Part shown: positions 8,813 through 16,610 of the stretch, in pieces | How the letters are laid out: every line of letters begins with the position of its first letter | Numbering within the stretch: position 1 is the stretch's first letter | Assembly: GCA_036006425.1 (NCBI GenBank) | Contig: DASYPQ010000003.1 | Coordinates: forward strand, 124,001-188,000 | DNA: 64,000 nt | Direction of reading: 5' to 3' | From: DASYPQ01 sp036006425 | Lineage (GTDB): Bacteria; Planctomycetota; UBA1135; GCA-002686595 | Made by a program: the position numbers and the translations under genes | The notes under the pieces: model-generated | Databases searched by the model: none | What the model was told of the DNA's origin: nothing | Seen by the model: the letters and a program-made list of their open reading frames with translations, nothing else

Positions 8813-8893
8813 TTTCCGTTCATGCTCCGGCCGTGCGGACTCCGAATCGTAGAGTGAGCGCCCCTCGTCCGCGTTGACCTCCAGCGAGACTCC

Positions 8894-11437
8894 ATGACAT
8901 CGACCCATCCCCTGCTCCTCGGCCTCCTCCTCTTCTGCATCCCGGCCGGGTTCGCGCCCCAGAGCGGCGCCGACAAGGAGCATCCGACACAGGACGCGAA
9001 GGAAGTCGCGCGGATCCTCGACGAGCGCGTGCGCGCCGTCGACGCAGCGCCGGCCGGACACGTGTGGCAGGACGCCGAGGCGCTCGCCTCCGCGGTCCAG
9101 GGCGCCGACGCCGCCGCGATCGACCCGCTCTTCGAAGCGCGTCTCGCGCGCACGGACCTGTCGGAGCGCGCGCGGCTCATGCTGGTCGGCACGCGTCTCT
9201 CGCTCCCCGGCCCGGACTACGGGCTGCTCGCGCCGCGCGTGATCGAGCTCCTCGCGTCGAAGGACGACGAAGTCGGCCGGGCGGCCGCGATCCTCGCGGG
9301 GAACCGCGGGTTCCACGAGATCAAGGACGAGGACCAGAGCAAGTTGCTCCAGGGTCTCGCCGACGGCGCCAAGAACGGCGCGAAGTCGCCCGAGTACCGC
9401 CTCGAATGCGCGGTCGCGCTGCACGCGCAGGGGAACGGCGAGGCGAAGCGCACGGCGCGCAAGGAGATGATGGAGTTCCAGGCGTCGTCGGACCTGCGCC
9501 TCAAGAACCTCGGCGCCCTCGCCCTCGCGCGGATCGGCGACGTCGAGACGGGCCGCGCCGATCTCGAGCGCCTCGCGGCGCTGCCCGGCGACGACGGGCG
9601 GCTCGCGGAGGCCTACCTGAAGCGCGAGAACGACCGCGTCTACTACGAGCGCAAGGAGAAGAACCTCTGGGCGAAGACGCAGAAGCAGGACGAGAAGACG
9701 GAGATCGCCGGCGACCACGACCTCGCTCTCGTGGAGAAGGTCATCCGGATGGTCGAGCACTCCTCGCTCGAAGGCGAGAAGCACACGCGCGTCCAGCTGA
9801 TCGACGCCGCGATCGACGGGATGCTGCGGAGCCTCGACGAGCACTCGAGCTACCTGACGCCCGACAGCTTCAAGAAGTTCGAGCAGGACCTCCTGCAGGC
9901 CGAGTACGGCGGCATCGGCGCGTACGTCGGCGAGGACAACGAGGATCACCTCTTCACGATCCGCCAGCCGATCTACTCGGGGCCCGCGTACAAGGCCGGC
10001 CTGCACACCGACGACAAGATCGTGCGCATCGACGACTGGCCGACGCTGACGCCGAGCGGCAGCAAGCCGACGGACGACATCATCAAGCGCCTGAAGGGCA
10101 AGCCCGGCACGAAGGTGAAGCTCTACGTCTGGCGCCACGGGATGGACCCGGCGCTGATCGACCGGCCCACGGAGGAGATGGCGATCGAGATCGAGCGCGA
10201 GGAGATCGTGATCCCGCCCGTGAAGGCGCAGATGCTCCCGGGCAACGTCGGGCTCGTGCAGCTCACGACCTTCAGCCGCGTCGCCAGCGAGGAGCTGCGC
10301 GCCAAGATCACGGACATGCTGAAGCGCGGGGCGCAGGCGATCGTCCTCGACCTGCGCAACAACTCCGGCGGACTCCTCACGGAAGCGCGCGACGTGTCGA
10401 ACCTCTTCCTGCCGAAGGCGAAGCTCGTCGTCTCCACCGAGAGCCGCTCGCAGGACGTCGAACGCCTGTACACGAAGGCCGAATCGCTGGTTCCGGCGGA
10501 CATGCCCGTCGCCGTGCTGATCAACGGCTTCTCGGCTTCCGCGTCGGAGATCGTCTCCGGCGCCCTCCAGGACCACCAGCGCGCGATCCTCGTCGGCCAG
10601 CGCAGCTTCGGGAAGGGCTCGGTGCAGCAGCTCCTGCCGATCCCGGGCGAGAAGGACGACGAGTACGCCGACGAGAACCACAACGGTCGCTACGACCCGT
10701 GGGAGAAGCTGACGCACGACTGGAACGGGAACGGCGAGTTCGACTTCGGACCGCGCGCGCGCTTGACCGTGGCGCGGTACCTCCTGCCGTCGGGCCGCTC
10801 GATCCACCGCGAGATCGACGATTCGGGCACCGTGACGAGCGAAGGCGGCGTCCAGCCCGAGGACGTCGTCGTCCCGCGCCGCTACGAGGCGTGGAAGGTC
10901 GAGGAGATGCGCCGGCTCCACCGCGAGCACAAGATCCGCGACTACGTCGACGCGAAGTACAAGACGCCGGGCACGCCCGAGCTCTTCAAGAAGCTCGCGG
11001 AGTGCGACGAGGACGACGTCTCGCGGTACCCCGGCTTCGAGGACTTCTACAACGGGCTCTCGACGACGCTGTCGCCGCAGGAAGTCCGGCTGCTCGTGCG
11101 CGGCGAGATTCGCGGCAAGGTGCAGGACTCGCGCGGTGCCGCGTTCCCGGACGGCGACTTCGAGGAGGACGTGCAGCTCCAGAAGGCGATCCGCGACGTG
11201 CTCGAGAAGCTGAAGATGCCGTGGACGAACGTCCCCGAGTACGCCGCGACGTTCGAGCCCGACGCGAAGGAAGGCAGCCAGGCGAGCCGCATGCTCGCGG
11301 CCGGCATGTCCGACACGGCGCGCAGCAGCCTGCGCCACGTGCTCGCGATGATCTCCGAGGCGAAGAGCGGCGGCCAGCTCTCGCCCGAGCGCCTCGATGC
11401 GCTCGAGCGGGCGCTCCAGTCCGTCCTCGACAAGTAG
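8894..11437 (+). CDS. S41 family C-terminal processing protease with PDZ domain and EF-hand-like insert
   Basis: A 847-residue exported protease of the Prc/CtpA family, which cleaves periplasmic proteins from their C-termini. It has a signal peptide (about residues 1-22), a helical N-terminal region of about 280 residues, a PDZ domain around residues 345-425, and the S41 peptidase core. The catalytic Ser549 lies in FSASASEI and the Lys574 base in SFGKGS. DLRNNSGGLL is also conserved. Between core strands sits an insert with two calcium-loop motifs, DENHNGRYDPWE (593-604) and DWNGNGEFD (609-617), which ordinary CtpA proteins lack. It appears to be a single-gene unit converging on the permease gene. 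Confidence 0.93.
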   Translation: MTSTHPLLLGLLLFCIPAGFAPQSGADKEHPTQDAKEVARILDERVRAVDAAPAGHVWQDAEALASAVQGADAAAIDPLFEARLARTDLSERARLMLVGTRLSLPGPDYGLLAPRVIELLASKDDEVGRAAAILAGNRGFHEIKDEDQSKLLQGLADGAKNGAKSPEYRLECAVALHAQGNGEAKRTARKEMMEFQASSDLRLKNLGALALARIGDVETGRADLERLAALPGDDGRLAEAYLKRENDRVYYERKEKNLWAKTQKQDEKTEIAGDHDLALVEKVIRMVEHSSLEGEKHTRVQLIDAAIDGMLRSLDEHSSYLTPDSFKKFEQDLLQAEYGGIGAYVGEDNEDHLFTIRQPIYSGPAYKAGLHTDDKIVRIDDWPTLTPSGSKPTDDIIKRLKGKPGTKVKLYVWRHGMDPALIDRPTEEMAIEIEREEIVIPPVKAQMLPGNVGLVQLTTFSRVASEELRAKITDMLKRGAQAIVLDLRNNSGGLLTEARDVSNLFLPKAKLVVSTESRSQDVERLYTKAESLVPADMPVAVLINGFSASASEIVSGALQDHQRAILVGQRSFGKGSVQQLLPIPGEKDDEYADENHNGRYDPWEKLTHDWNGNGEFDFGPRARLTVARYLLPSGRSIHREIDDSGTVTSEGGVQPEDVVVPRRYEAWKVEEMRRLHREHKIRDYVDAKYKTPGTPELFKKLAECDEDDVSRYPGFEDFYNGLSTTLSPQEVRLLVRGEIRGKVQDSRGAAFPDGDFEEDVQLQKAIRDVLEKLKMPWTNVPEYAATFEPDAKEGSQASRMLAAGMSDTARSSLRHVLAMISEAKSGGQLSPERLDALERALQSVLDK

Positions 11438-11441
11438 TTCG

Positions 11442-12635
11442 CTACGTCGCCGGGCGCCCGCGTCGATCCTGGTCCGCCAGGTCCGCGAGCACCGGCAGCA
11501 GGAACTCGCGCGCGAGGATCACGAGCGACGCCGCCAGGGGCAGCGCGATCAGCAGTCCGAACATCCCGAGCGAGGCCGCGCCCGCGAGCAGAGAGAAGAT
11601 CACGACGATCGGGTGGAGACCGAGGCTGTCCCCGATGATCTTCGGAATCAGCACGTAGTTCTCGAGCACCTCCGCGACAATGAAGACCACGCCGGCGCGC
11701 CAGAGCGCGGTGAGCACGTCGTAGTCGAGGAAGCCGAACAGGAGCGCGACGACGAACCCGACCGCCGAGCCGACGAAAGGGATCAGCGTCAGGAACCCGG
11801 TGCCGAGCCCGATCAAGAGCGGATACTGGATCCCCATGATCCAGAGGCCGAGCGCGAGGATCGATCCCTTGCAGAGGCACACGAGCAGCCGGCCGCGGAA
11901 GAAGTTCGACAGCACCTCCCCGATCTGCGTGCCGATCTTGACGAGGCGTGCGCGCTCGCGACTCGGCAGGTAGCGCTGCAGGAAGCCGTGGATCCCCTCG
12001 AGCTCGAAGAGCAGGAACCACGTGTAGATCGGCAGGAGCAGCAGGAGGCCGAGAAACGAGAACGCGCCCCCGAAGACGCTGCGGAGCAGCGGGAAGGTGA
12101 CGCCCGCCACCTGCGGCGGTCCGGGTTCGGCGGTGTGCGTTCCTTGCAGCCAGTCGTCGAGCGCCTGCTGCAGGAACCGCTGCAGGTCCTCGTAGCTGCG
12201 GAGCTCCCCGCTCACGATCATCGTGTCGCCGGGCGTCGTCTGCGCCTCGGTCTTCTCCTTGTCGAGGAGCCGCAACGTCCAGTTGATCTCCTTCTGGTAC
12301 TTGTGGAACGCCTCGTCGATCCGCGCGCGGACCTGCTCCGACAGCCCCTGCTCCGCCGTCAGCTCGCGGTACATGCCCCGCCCCTGCTGCACGATCAGGA
12401 ATCCGAGCAGTGTCAGCAGCGCGAGGAACGCGCCGAAGATGAAGTTCACCGCCGAGCGGCGCTTCCAGCCGCGCCGCTCGAGCGTGAGCACGAGCGGATG
12501 CAGGATGAACGCGAGCAGGTACGCGAGGATCAGCGGGTTCAACACCGACCGGACGGTCCAGCAGAACCACGCCAGGAGCCCGAACAGGAGGAAGAGCGCC
12601 AGATTGCGCGCCATCGGGGAGAGTCGGTCGATCAC
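11442..12635 (-). CDS. AI-2E family transporter (PerM-like membrane protein)
   Basis: A 397-residue membrane protein of the AI-2E/UPF0118 exporter family. Two N-terminal transmembrane segments are followed by a soluble region of about 120 residues and then by at least five more hydrophobic segments, including the conserved LIGLGTGFLTLIPFVGSAVG and ENYVLIPKIIGDSLGLHPIVVIFSLLAG. The GTG at 12635 overlaps the stop of the upstream gene (GTGA); an ATG seven codons later (12614) is the alternative. The transported compound is unknown in most members. It is the last gene of the tmk-holB operon and ends 4 bases from the converging protease gene. Confidence 0.9.
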   Translation of the reverse strand: MIDRLSPMARNLALFLLFGLLAWFCWTVRSVLNPLILAYLLAFILHPLVLTLERRGWKRRSAVNFIFGAFLALLTLLGFLIVQQGRGMYRELTAEQGLSEQVRARIDEAFHKYQKEINWTLRLLDKEKTEAQTTPGDTMIVSGELRSYEDLQRFLQQALDDWLQGTHTAEPGPPQVAGVTFPLLRSVFGGAFSFLGLLLLLPIYTWFLLFELEGIHGFLQRYLPSRERARLVKIGTQIGEVLSNFFRGRLLVCLCKGSILALGLWIMGIQYPLLIGLGTGFLTLIPFVGSAVGFVVALLFGFLDYDVLTALWRAGVVFIVAEVLENYVLIPKIIGDSLGLHPIVVIFSLLAGAASLGMFGLLIALPLAASLVILAREFLLPVLADLADQDRRGRPAT

Positions 12636-13057
12636 GTCTCGGCTCCGCCCCCTTCGCCGGAGGGATGCGCGAGCGTCTCCGGCGGGAGCTTCGGCTTGTA
12701 CTTCTTCACGAACGCCTCGTCGAAGTCGAAGCCGTCCTTGAAGTCCTCGATCTTGTCCTCCTCCTGGCGGTTCAGGAGTCCCGCGTCGACGAGGAGGAAC
12801 ACGATCCGGCCCCAGTCGAGCGTCTCGCGCACGCCCCAACGGCGCCACACCTCTCCGGCGAGCGGCCCGAAGAGCTCGGCGGCGTAGGCGCGCATGCCCG
12901 CGAGCAGCTCCTGGCCGCTGACGTGGCGGTCCGTCCCCTCCGCGTGCTCCCGCCCGGCGAGGCGCACGGCGTGGTCGAGCGACTCGTAGAGGAAGGTGAA
13001 CGCCTCGGTGGCGTACCGCCCGTCCTTCAATGCCAATTTGCGCAGCGGATCGCTCAT
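12632..13057 (-). CDS. Minf_1886 family protein, function unknown
   Basis: A 141-residue protein recognisable as the Minf_1886 family, small conserved proteins known mainly from Planctomycetota and Verrucomicrobiota. The features seen are DGRYATEAFTFLYESLDHAV, RHVSGQELLAGMRAYAAELFGPLA, WGVRETLDWGRIVFLLVDAGLL and an acidic DFKDGFDFDEAF segment. There is no signal peptide or membrane span. It overlaps holB upstream and the permease gene downstream by 4 bases each, so it is translated with a replication gene. Function is unknown. Confidence 0.85.
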   Translation of the reverse strand: MSDPLRKLALKDGRYATEAFTFLYESLDHAVRLAGREHAEGTDRHVSGQELLAGMRAYAAELFGPLAGEVWRRWGVRETLDWGRIVFLLVDAGLLNRQEEDKIEDFKDGFDFDEAFVKKYKPKLPPETLAHPSGEGGGAET

Positions 13058-14127
13058 CGGGCTCGGATGGGCTGGATCCCCGCACCCCGCCGGGGCGCTC
13101 GATCGCGCTCGGGTTCGAGCGCGAGGAGAGCCCGCTCGAGGATCGCGTCGGGAGCCAGGTTCGCTTCGACATCCTGACGCGCGACGAGGCACAGTTCCAG
13201 CCGGCGTGCGCCGCGCGCGTCGCCGGAGCGACCCTGTTCCTCGCGGGCGAGGTCCCCGTGCGCGAGCGTCGCGGGATCGGCTCCCGCCTCCGCGCGCGCG
13301 ACGTCGGCGAGCACGGCGAGGACGAGATCGAGGAACGCCCGCGCCCGGGCGCGGGCCCGCGCGCTCGGCGTGCGTCCCGGGAACTCGCCTTCCAGCTCGC
13401 CGATCGCGGCGGCGGCGGCGAGCGGATCGAGCTCGCCGAGGAGCACGCCGCGGATGATCGCGCGCATCGCGATCGCGCCGCGGTCGCGCAGGGCGAGCGC
13501 CCCGCCCGGCGCGCCCCGGCTCCAGCGCGCGAGCTCGCGCGCCGGCTCGGGCGCGAGTCCCTGGGCGACGAGCACGCGCGCGGTGGACTCCAGGGCGAGG
13601 GGGCCGAGCGCGACGACGACGCACCGGCTGCGCGTCGTCGGGAGGAGGTTCTCCGGGCGCGCCGTGACGAGCGCGAGGAGCGTCTCCTCGCCCGGCTCCT
13701 CGAGGGTTTTCAGCAGCGCGTTCTGCGCCTCGTCGGTCATGCGCTCGGCGTCGCGCACGAGCACGACGCGCCAACCGCCCTCCATCGGCTTCAAGGAGAG
13801 GAAGTCGCCGATGTTCGTCCGCGGATCCTTCTCGCGATACGTGATGCGCCCGATCTTGATCTCCTCCTCGCCTTCGAGATCCGGATCGATCGCGAGGACG
13901 TCCGCGTGCGTGCCGACCTTGAGGCGCTTGCACGGACCGCAGACGCCGCACGGCCGCGCCGGTCCCGCCGCGCAGAGGAGCCCGAACGCGAGCCACTCCG
14001 CGCCCAGGAACTTGCCGATGCCCTCGGGACCCGTGAACAGGAGAGCGTGCGCGAGGCGGCGCTCGCGCGCCGCGCGAAAGAGCCCGTCGAGCGTCTCCGC
14101 GTGGCCCTCGGGCAGCTCACAGCGCAC
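13054..14127 (-). CDS. holB: DNA polymerase III subunit delta' (HolB)
   Basis: Clamp-loader subunit of the replicative polymerase. The 357-residue AAA+ protein has a nucleotide-loop relic GPEGIGKF (33-40, with Phe in place of Thr or Ser), as expected for delta', which does not hydrolyse ATP. A zinc-binding cysteine set is at Cys52, Cys60, Cys63 and Cys66. The sensor region reads RMTDEAQNALLKTLEEP, and TRSRC is also conserved. The first 11 bases overlap the end of tmk; the tmk-holB pairing is widespread in bacteria. Confidence 0.93.
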   Translation of the reverse strand: MRCELPEGHAETLDGLFRAARERRLAHALLFTGPEGIGKFLGAEWLAFGLLCAAGPARPCGVCGPCKRLKVGTHADVLAIDPDLEGEEEIKIGRITYREKDPRTNIGDFLSLKPMEGGWRVVLVRDAERMTDEAQNALLKTLEEPGEETLLALVTARPENLLPTTRSRCVVVALGPLALESTARVLVAQGLAPEPARELARWSRGAPGGALALRDRGAIAMRAIIRGVLLGELDPLAAAAAIGELEGEFPGRTPSARARARARAFLDLVLAVLADVARAEAGADPATLAHGDLAREEQGRSGDARGARRLELCLVARQDVEANLAPDAILERALLALEPERDRAPRRGAGIQPIRAR

Positions 14128-14728
14128 GGCGCACCTCCAGGAGGACGCTCGCCGCGACGTCGTCCTCGGAGCGCGACGCGTCGACGAGCACGGCGCGCTC
14201 GGTGCGCGCGACGTAGCGCCGGAATCCCGCGGCGACCTGCGACTGGAACTCGATTCCCTTGTCCTCGATCCGGTCCGACGCGCGCGCGGACTCCCGCGCC
14301 CTGCGGCCGCGGGCGACCTCGGCGGGCAGGTCGAGGACGATCAGGAGATCCGGCCGCGGCGCGCCGGCGAAGCGCTCGAGGAGGTCGAGCACGAGATCCT
14401 CGCCGAGCCCCCCCGCGACGCCCTGGTAGGCGAACGTGGACGAGTGGAAGCGCTCGACGACGACGTGCGCGCCGCGGGCGAGCGCCGGAGCGACGATTTC
14501 GTCGAGCATCTGGCGCCGCGCCGCCGCGAACAGGAGCGCCTCGGCCGCGGGCACGATCTCCTGCCCGGGTGCCAGCAGGATCGCGCGCAGCCCCTCGCCG
14601 AGGCGCGTGCTCCCGGGCTCGCGCAGGTGCAGCGTCTCGCGACCGGTCTCGGCGGCGAGCGCCCGCACGAGCCGCGTCGCCTGCGTGGTCTTCCCGCAGC
14701 CGTCGATGCCGTCGAGGACCACGAACAT
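14117..14728 (-). CDS. tmk: Thymidylate kinase
   Basis: Phosphorylates dTMP to dTDP. The 203-residue protein has the P-loop GIDGCGKTT (residues 7-15), REPGSTRLGEGLR, the ERFHSSTFAYQG substrate segment and the DRIEDKGIEFQSQV region after the lid. First gene of the tmk-holB-Minf_1886-permease operon. The ATG sits six bases after a TANNNT -10 element, so the mRNA is predicted to be leaderless. Confidence 0.95.
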   Translation of the reverse strand: MFVVLDGIDGCGKTTQATRLVRALAAETGRETLHLREPGSTRLGEGLRAILLAPGQEIVPAAEALLFAAARRQMLDEIVAPALARGAHVVVERFHSSTFAYQGVAGGLGEDLVLDLLERFAGAPRPDLLIVLDLPAEVARGRRARESARASDRIEDKGIEFQSQVAAGFRRYVARTERAVLVDASRSEDDVAASVLLEVRRAL

Positions 14729-14734
14729 GCGGCG

Positions 14735-14764
14735 AGAGTACCGGGTGCGGAAGGAATCCCTCAA
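14735..14764 (-). promoter_or_regulatory. Leaderless-type promoter of tmk operon
   Basis: On the minus strand TTGAGG (14764-14759), an 18-base spacer and TACTCT (14740-14735) are followed by only six bases before the tmk ATG at 14728. Transcription would begin at or within a base or two of the A of the start codon. Confidence 0.55.
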
Positions 14765-14803
14765 GGTCGCTGCCGGAACCGTGCCTCGGATACGCTCGGA
14801 TGC

Positions 14804-15121
14804 GTGCAGCCCGCGGTCCGAGTCGAGGCGACTTCCGACGGGCGCGGGTGCTTCCTCTCCGTCCGGGCGCAGCCGGGCGCGCGACGGACCGGCGCCGCCG
14901 GTGCGTGGAACGGCATGCTCAAGGTCGCCGTCGCGGCTCCGCCCGAGGACGGCCGCGCGAACGAGGAGCTCGCGCGCACGCTCGCGCAGATCCTCGAAGT
15001 GCGCGCATCTGCGGTCCACCTCGTCGCTGGCGTGCGCTCGCGCGCCAAGCGCTTCCGCATCGACGCGGCTCCCGCGACCGTGGAAGCGAGGCTCGCCCAG
15101 ATCCTGGCGCAGGGTGCGTGA
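14804..15121 (+). CDS. DUF167 (YggU) family protein
   Basis: A 105-residue protein of the DUF167/YggU family, small alpha/beta proteins of unknown function. Typical stretches are LSVRAQPGARRTG, LKVAVAAPPEDGRANEELARTLAQIL and VHLVAGVRSRAKRFRI. The start is read as GTG at 14804; a TACGCT element ends 7 bases before it, similar to the leaderless geometry at tmk. First of a plus-strand trio with a nucleoside-phosphorylase-like gene and purN. Confidence 0.85.
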   Translation: MQPAVRVEATSDGRGCFLSVRAQPGARRTGAAGAWNGMLKVAVAAPPEDGRANEELARTLAQILEVRASAVHLVAGVRSRAKRFRIDAAPATVEARLAQILAQGA

Positions 15122-15144
15122 CGAACGGCATGCTCTAGGAACGG

Positions 15145-16029
15145 ATGACGAGCGAGGAGATCGATCCCGGAACGCGCTGCGCCCTCGACGCCGCCGTCGC
15201 CGCGGCCGAGACCGGCATCGCGCGCGCGGGCATCCCCGCGCCGCGCGCGCTGTTCCTGCTCGGCACGGGCGGAGGGCTCCTGCCTCTCCGTCTGCGGCAC
15301 GGTTCGCGCACGAGCTGGTCCGCGCTCGACGGCGTGCCGGAAGCGTGGCGGCGCGCGACGCTCCACGCCGGGGAGCTCGCGGGCGCGCCGGTGTGGATCC
15401 TCGAGGACGCCCCTGGACCTCCCGAGCGCGGCGCGCTCCCCGACGCGGGCGAGCCGCCGTGGGTGCGCGGATTCCCGTGCTGGCTCGCGGCCGCGCTCGG
15501 CGCCGCCGTCCTCGTGCACTCGAGCGCCGGCGCGTCGCTTGCGGCCGAAGTCCGACCCGGTTGCCTGGCTCTCCTCTCGGACCACCTGAACCTCTCGGGC
15601 CGGACGCCGCTCCTCGGTCTCGCCGCATCGCACCTCGGTCCCCTCTTCCCTGACGTCTCGCATCTCCACCACGTCGAGCTGCGGCGGAAGGCGCTCGCGA
15701 TCTGCGAGACCCTCGGGATCCCCGCCTGCGAGGCCGTTGCCGCGTGCACGAGCGGACCGGCGCTCGAGACGCCCGCCGAGCGCCGTTTCTTCGCGCGCGC
15801 CGGCGCCGCCGTCGCCGTGCAGGGACTCGAAGGACCGCTGCTCGCCGCGGCGCACGCGGGCCTCGCCGCGTTCGCGGTCGTGTGCGTGACGGATCGCGGC
15901 GAAGGGCCGGTCGACCTCGCGTCGATCGTCGCCGCCGCGGAGGCGATGGCTCCGGGACTCGAGGAGCTCCTCGTGCGCCTCGCGCCCGAGATCGCGCGCG
16001 CCGCCGACGGTCTCGAGGTCGAGGCGTGA
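15145..16029 (+). CDS. Divergent purine nucleoside phosphorylase family protein
   Basis: The 294-residue protein follows the trimeric PNP fold order: LFLLGTGGGLLPLR at the phosphate loop, LLSDHLNLSGRTPLLG, and SGPALETPAE with the ribose/purine-contacting Glu. Several PNP hallmarks are altered. The GR.H.YEG loop is not recognisable, TNAAGGL is replaced by VHSSAGAS, the phosphate-binding Ser near MST is absent (AVQGLEG), and the Asn of the LITN motif is Asp (VCVTD). Asp at that site is what methylthioadenosine phosphorylases use to accept adenine. It overlaps purN by 4 bases, so a purine role is likely, but substrate and even activity are open. Confidence 0.75.
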   Translation: MTSEEIDPGTRCALDAAVAAAETGIARAGIPAPRALFLLGTGGGLLPLRLRHGSRTSWSALDGVPEAWRRATLHAGELAGAPVWILEDAPGPPERGALPDAGEPPWVRGFPCWLAAALGAAVLVHSSAGASLAAEVRPGCLALLSDHLNLSGRTPLLGLAASHLGPLFPDVSHLHHVELRRKALAICETLGIPACEAVAACTSGPALETPAERRFFARAGAAVAVQGLEGPLLAAAHAGLAAFAVVCVTDRGEGPVDLASIVAAAEAMAPGLEELLVRLAPEIARAADGLEVEA

Positions 16030-16610
16030 GCGCGCCGACGCGCATCGCCGTGTTCGTCTCCGGCGGCGGACGATCGCTCGAGAATCTTTTCCAGGTGATC
16101 GAGCGCGGCGAGCTCGACGCGCGCATCGCGATCGTCCTCTCGAGCACGAGCAAGGCCGGCGCGCTCGCGCGCGCGGCGCGACTCGGCATCCCGGCCGTCG
16201 TGATCGATCCGGAACGGAAGCTCGCTCCTCTCGAGTACTCGCGCGACGCGTTCGCCGCCGTCGAGAGCGCCGGCGCCGACGTCGTCGTGCTGGCCGGGTT
16301 CCTGCGTTTTCTTCCGATCCCCGCGCACTGGATCGGCCGCGTGCTGAACATCCATCCGGCGCTCCTCCCCGCGTTCGGCGGCAAGGGCTTCTACGGCGAC
16401 CGCGTACACAAGGCGGTGCTCGAGGCGCGCGTGCCGGAGACCGGGTGCACGGTGCACTACGTCGACAACGAGTACGACCACGGACCGATCCTCCTGCAAC
16501 GGCGCATCCCCGTGCGGCCCGACGACACGGTCGAGACGCTCGCGGCGCGCGTGTTCGACGAGGAGAAGATCGCGCTGCCCGAGGCGCTGCGGCGGCACCT
16601 AGGGCGCTGA
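16026..16610 (+). CDS. purN: Phosphoribosylglycinamide formyltransferase (PurN)
   Basis: Transfers a formyl group from 10-formyltetrahydrofolate to GAR, third step of purine synthesis. The 194-residue protein has VFVSGGGRSLENL near the start, the active-site Asn-x-His in VLNIHPALLPAF, GKGFYGDRVHKAVL, and VDNEYDHGPIL with the catalytic Asp. The GTG start at 16026 overlaps the stop of the phosphorylase-like gene (GTGA). The last 12 bases overlap the convergent mrfB-like gene. The folate donor could be supplied by FolD at 48445-49338. Confidence 0.93.
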   Translation: MSAPTRIAVFVSGGGRSLENLFQVIERGELDARIAIVLSSTSKAGALARAARLGIPAVVIDPERKLAPLEYSRDAFAAVESAGADVVVLAGFLRFLPIPAHWIGRVLNIHPALLPAFGGKGFYGDRVHKAVLEARVPETGCTVHYVDNEYDHGPILLQRRIPVRPDDTVETLAARVFDEEKIALPEALRRHLGR

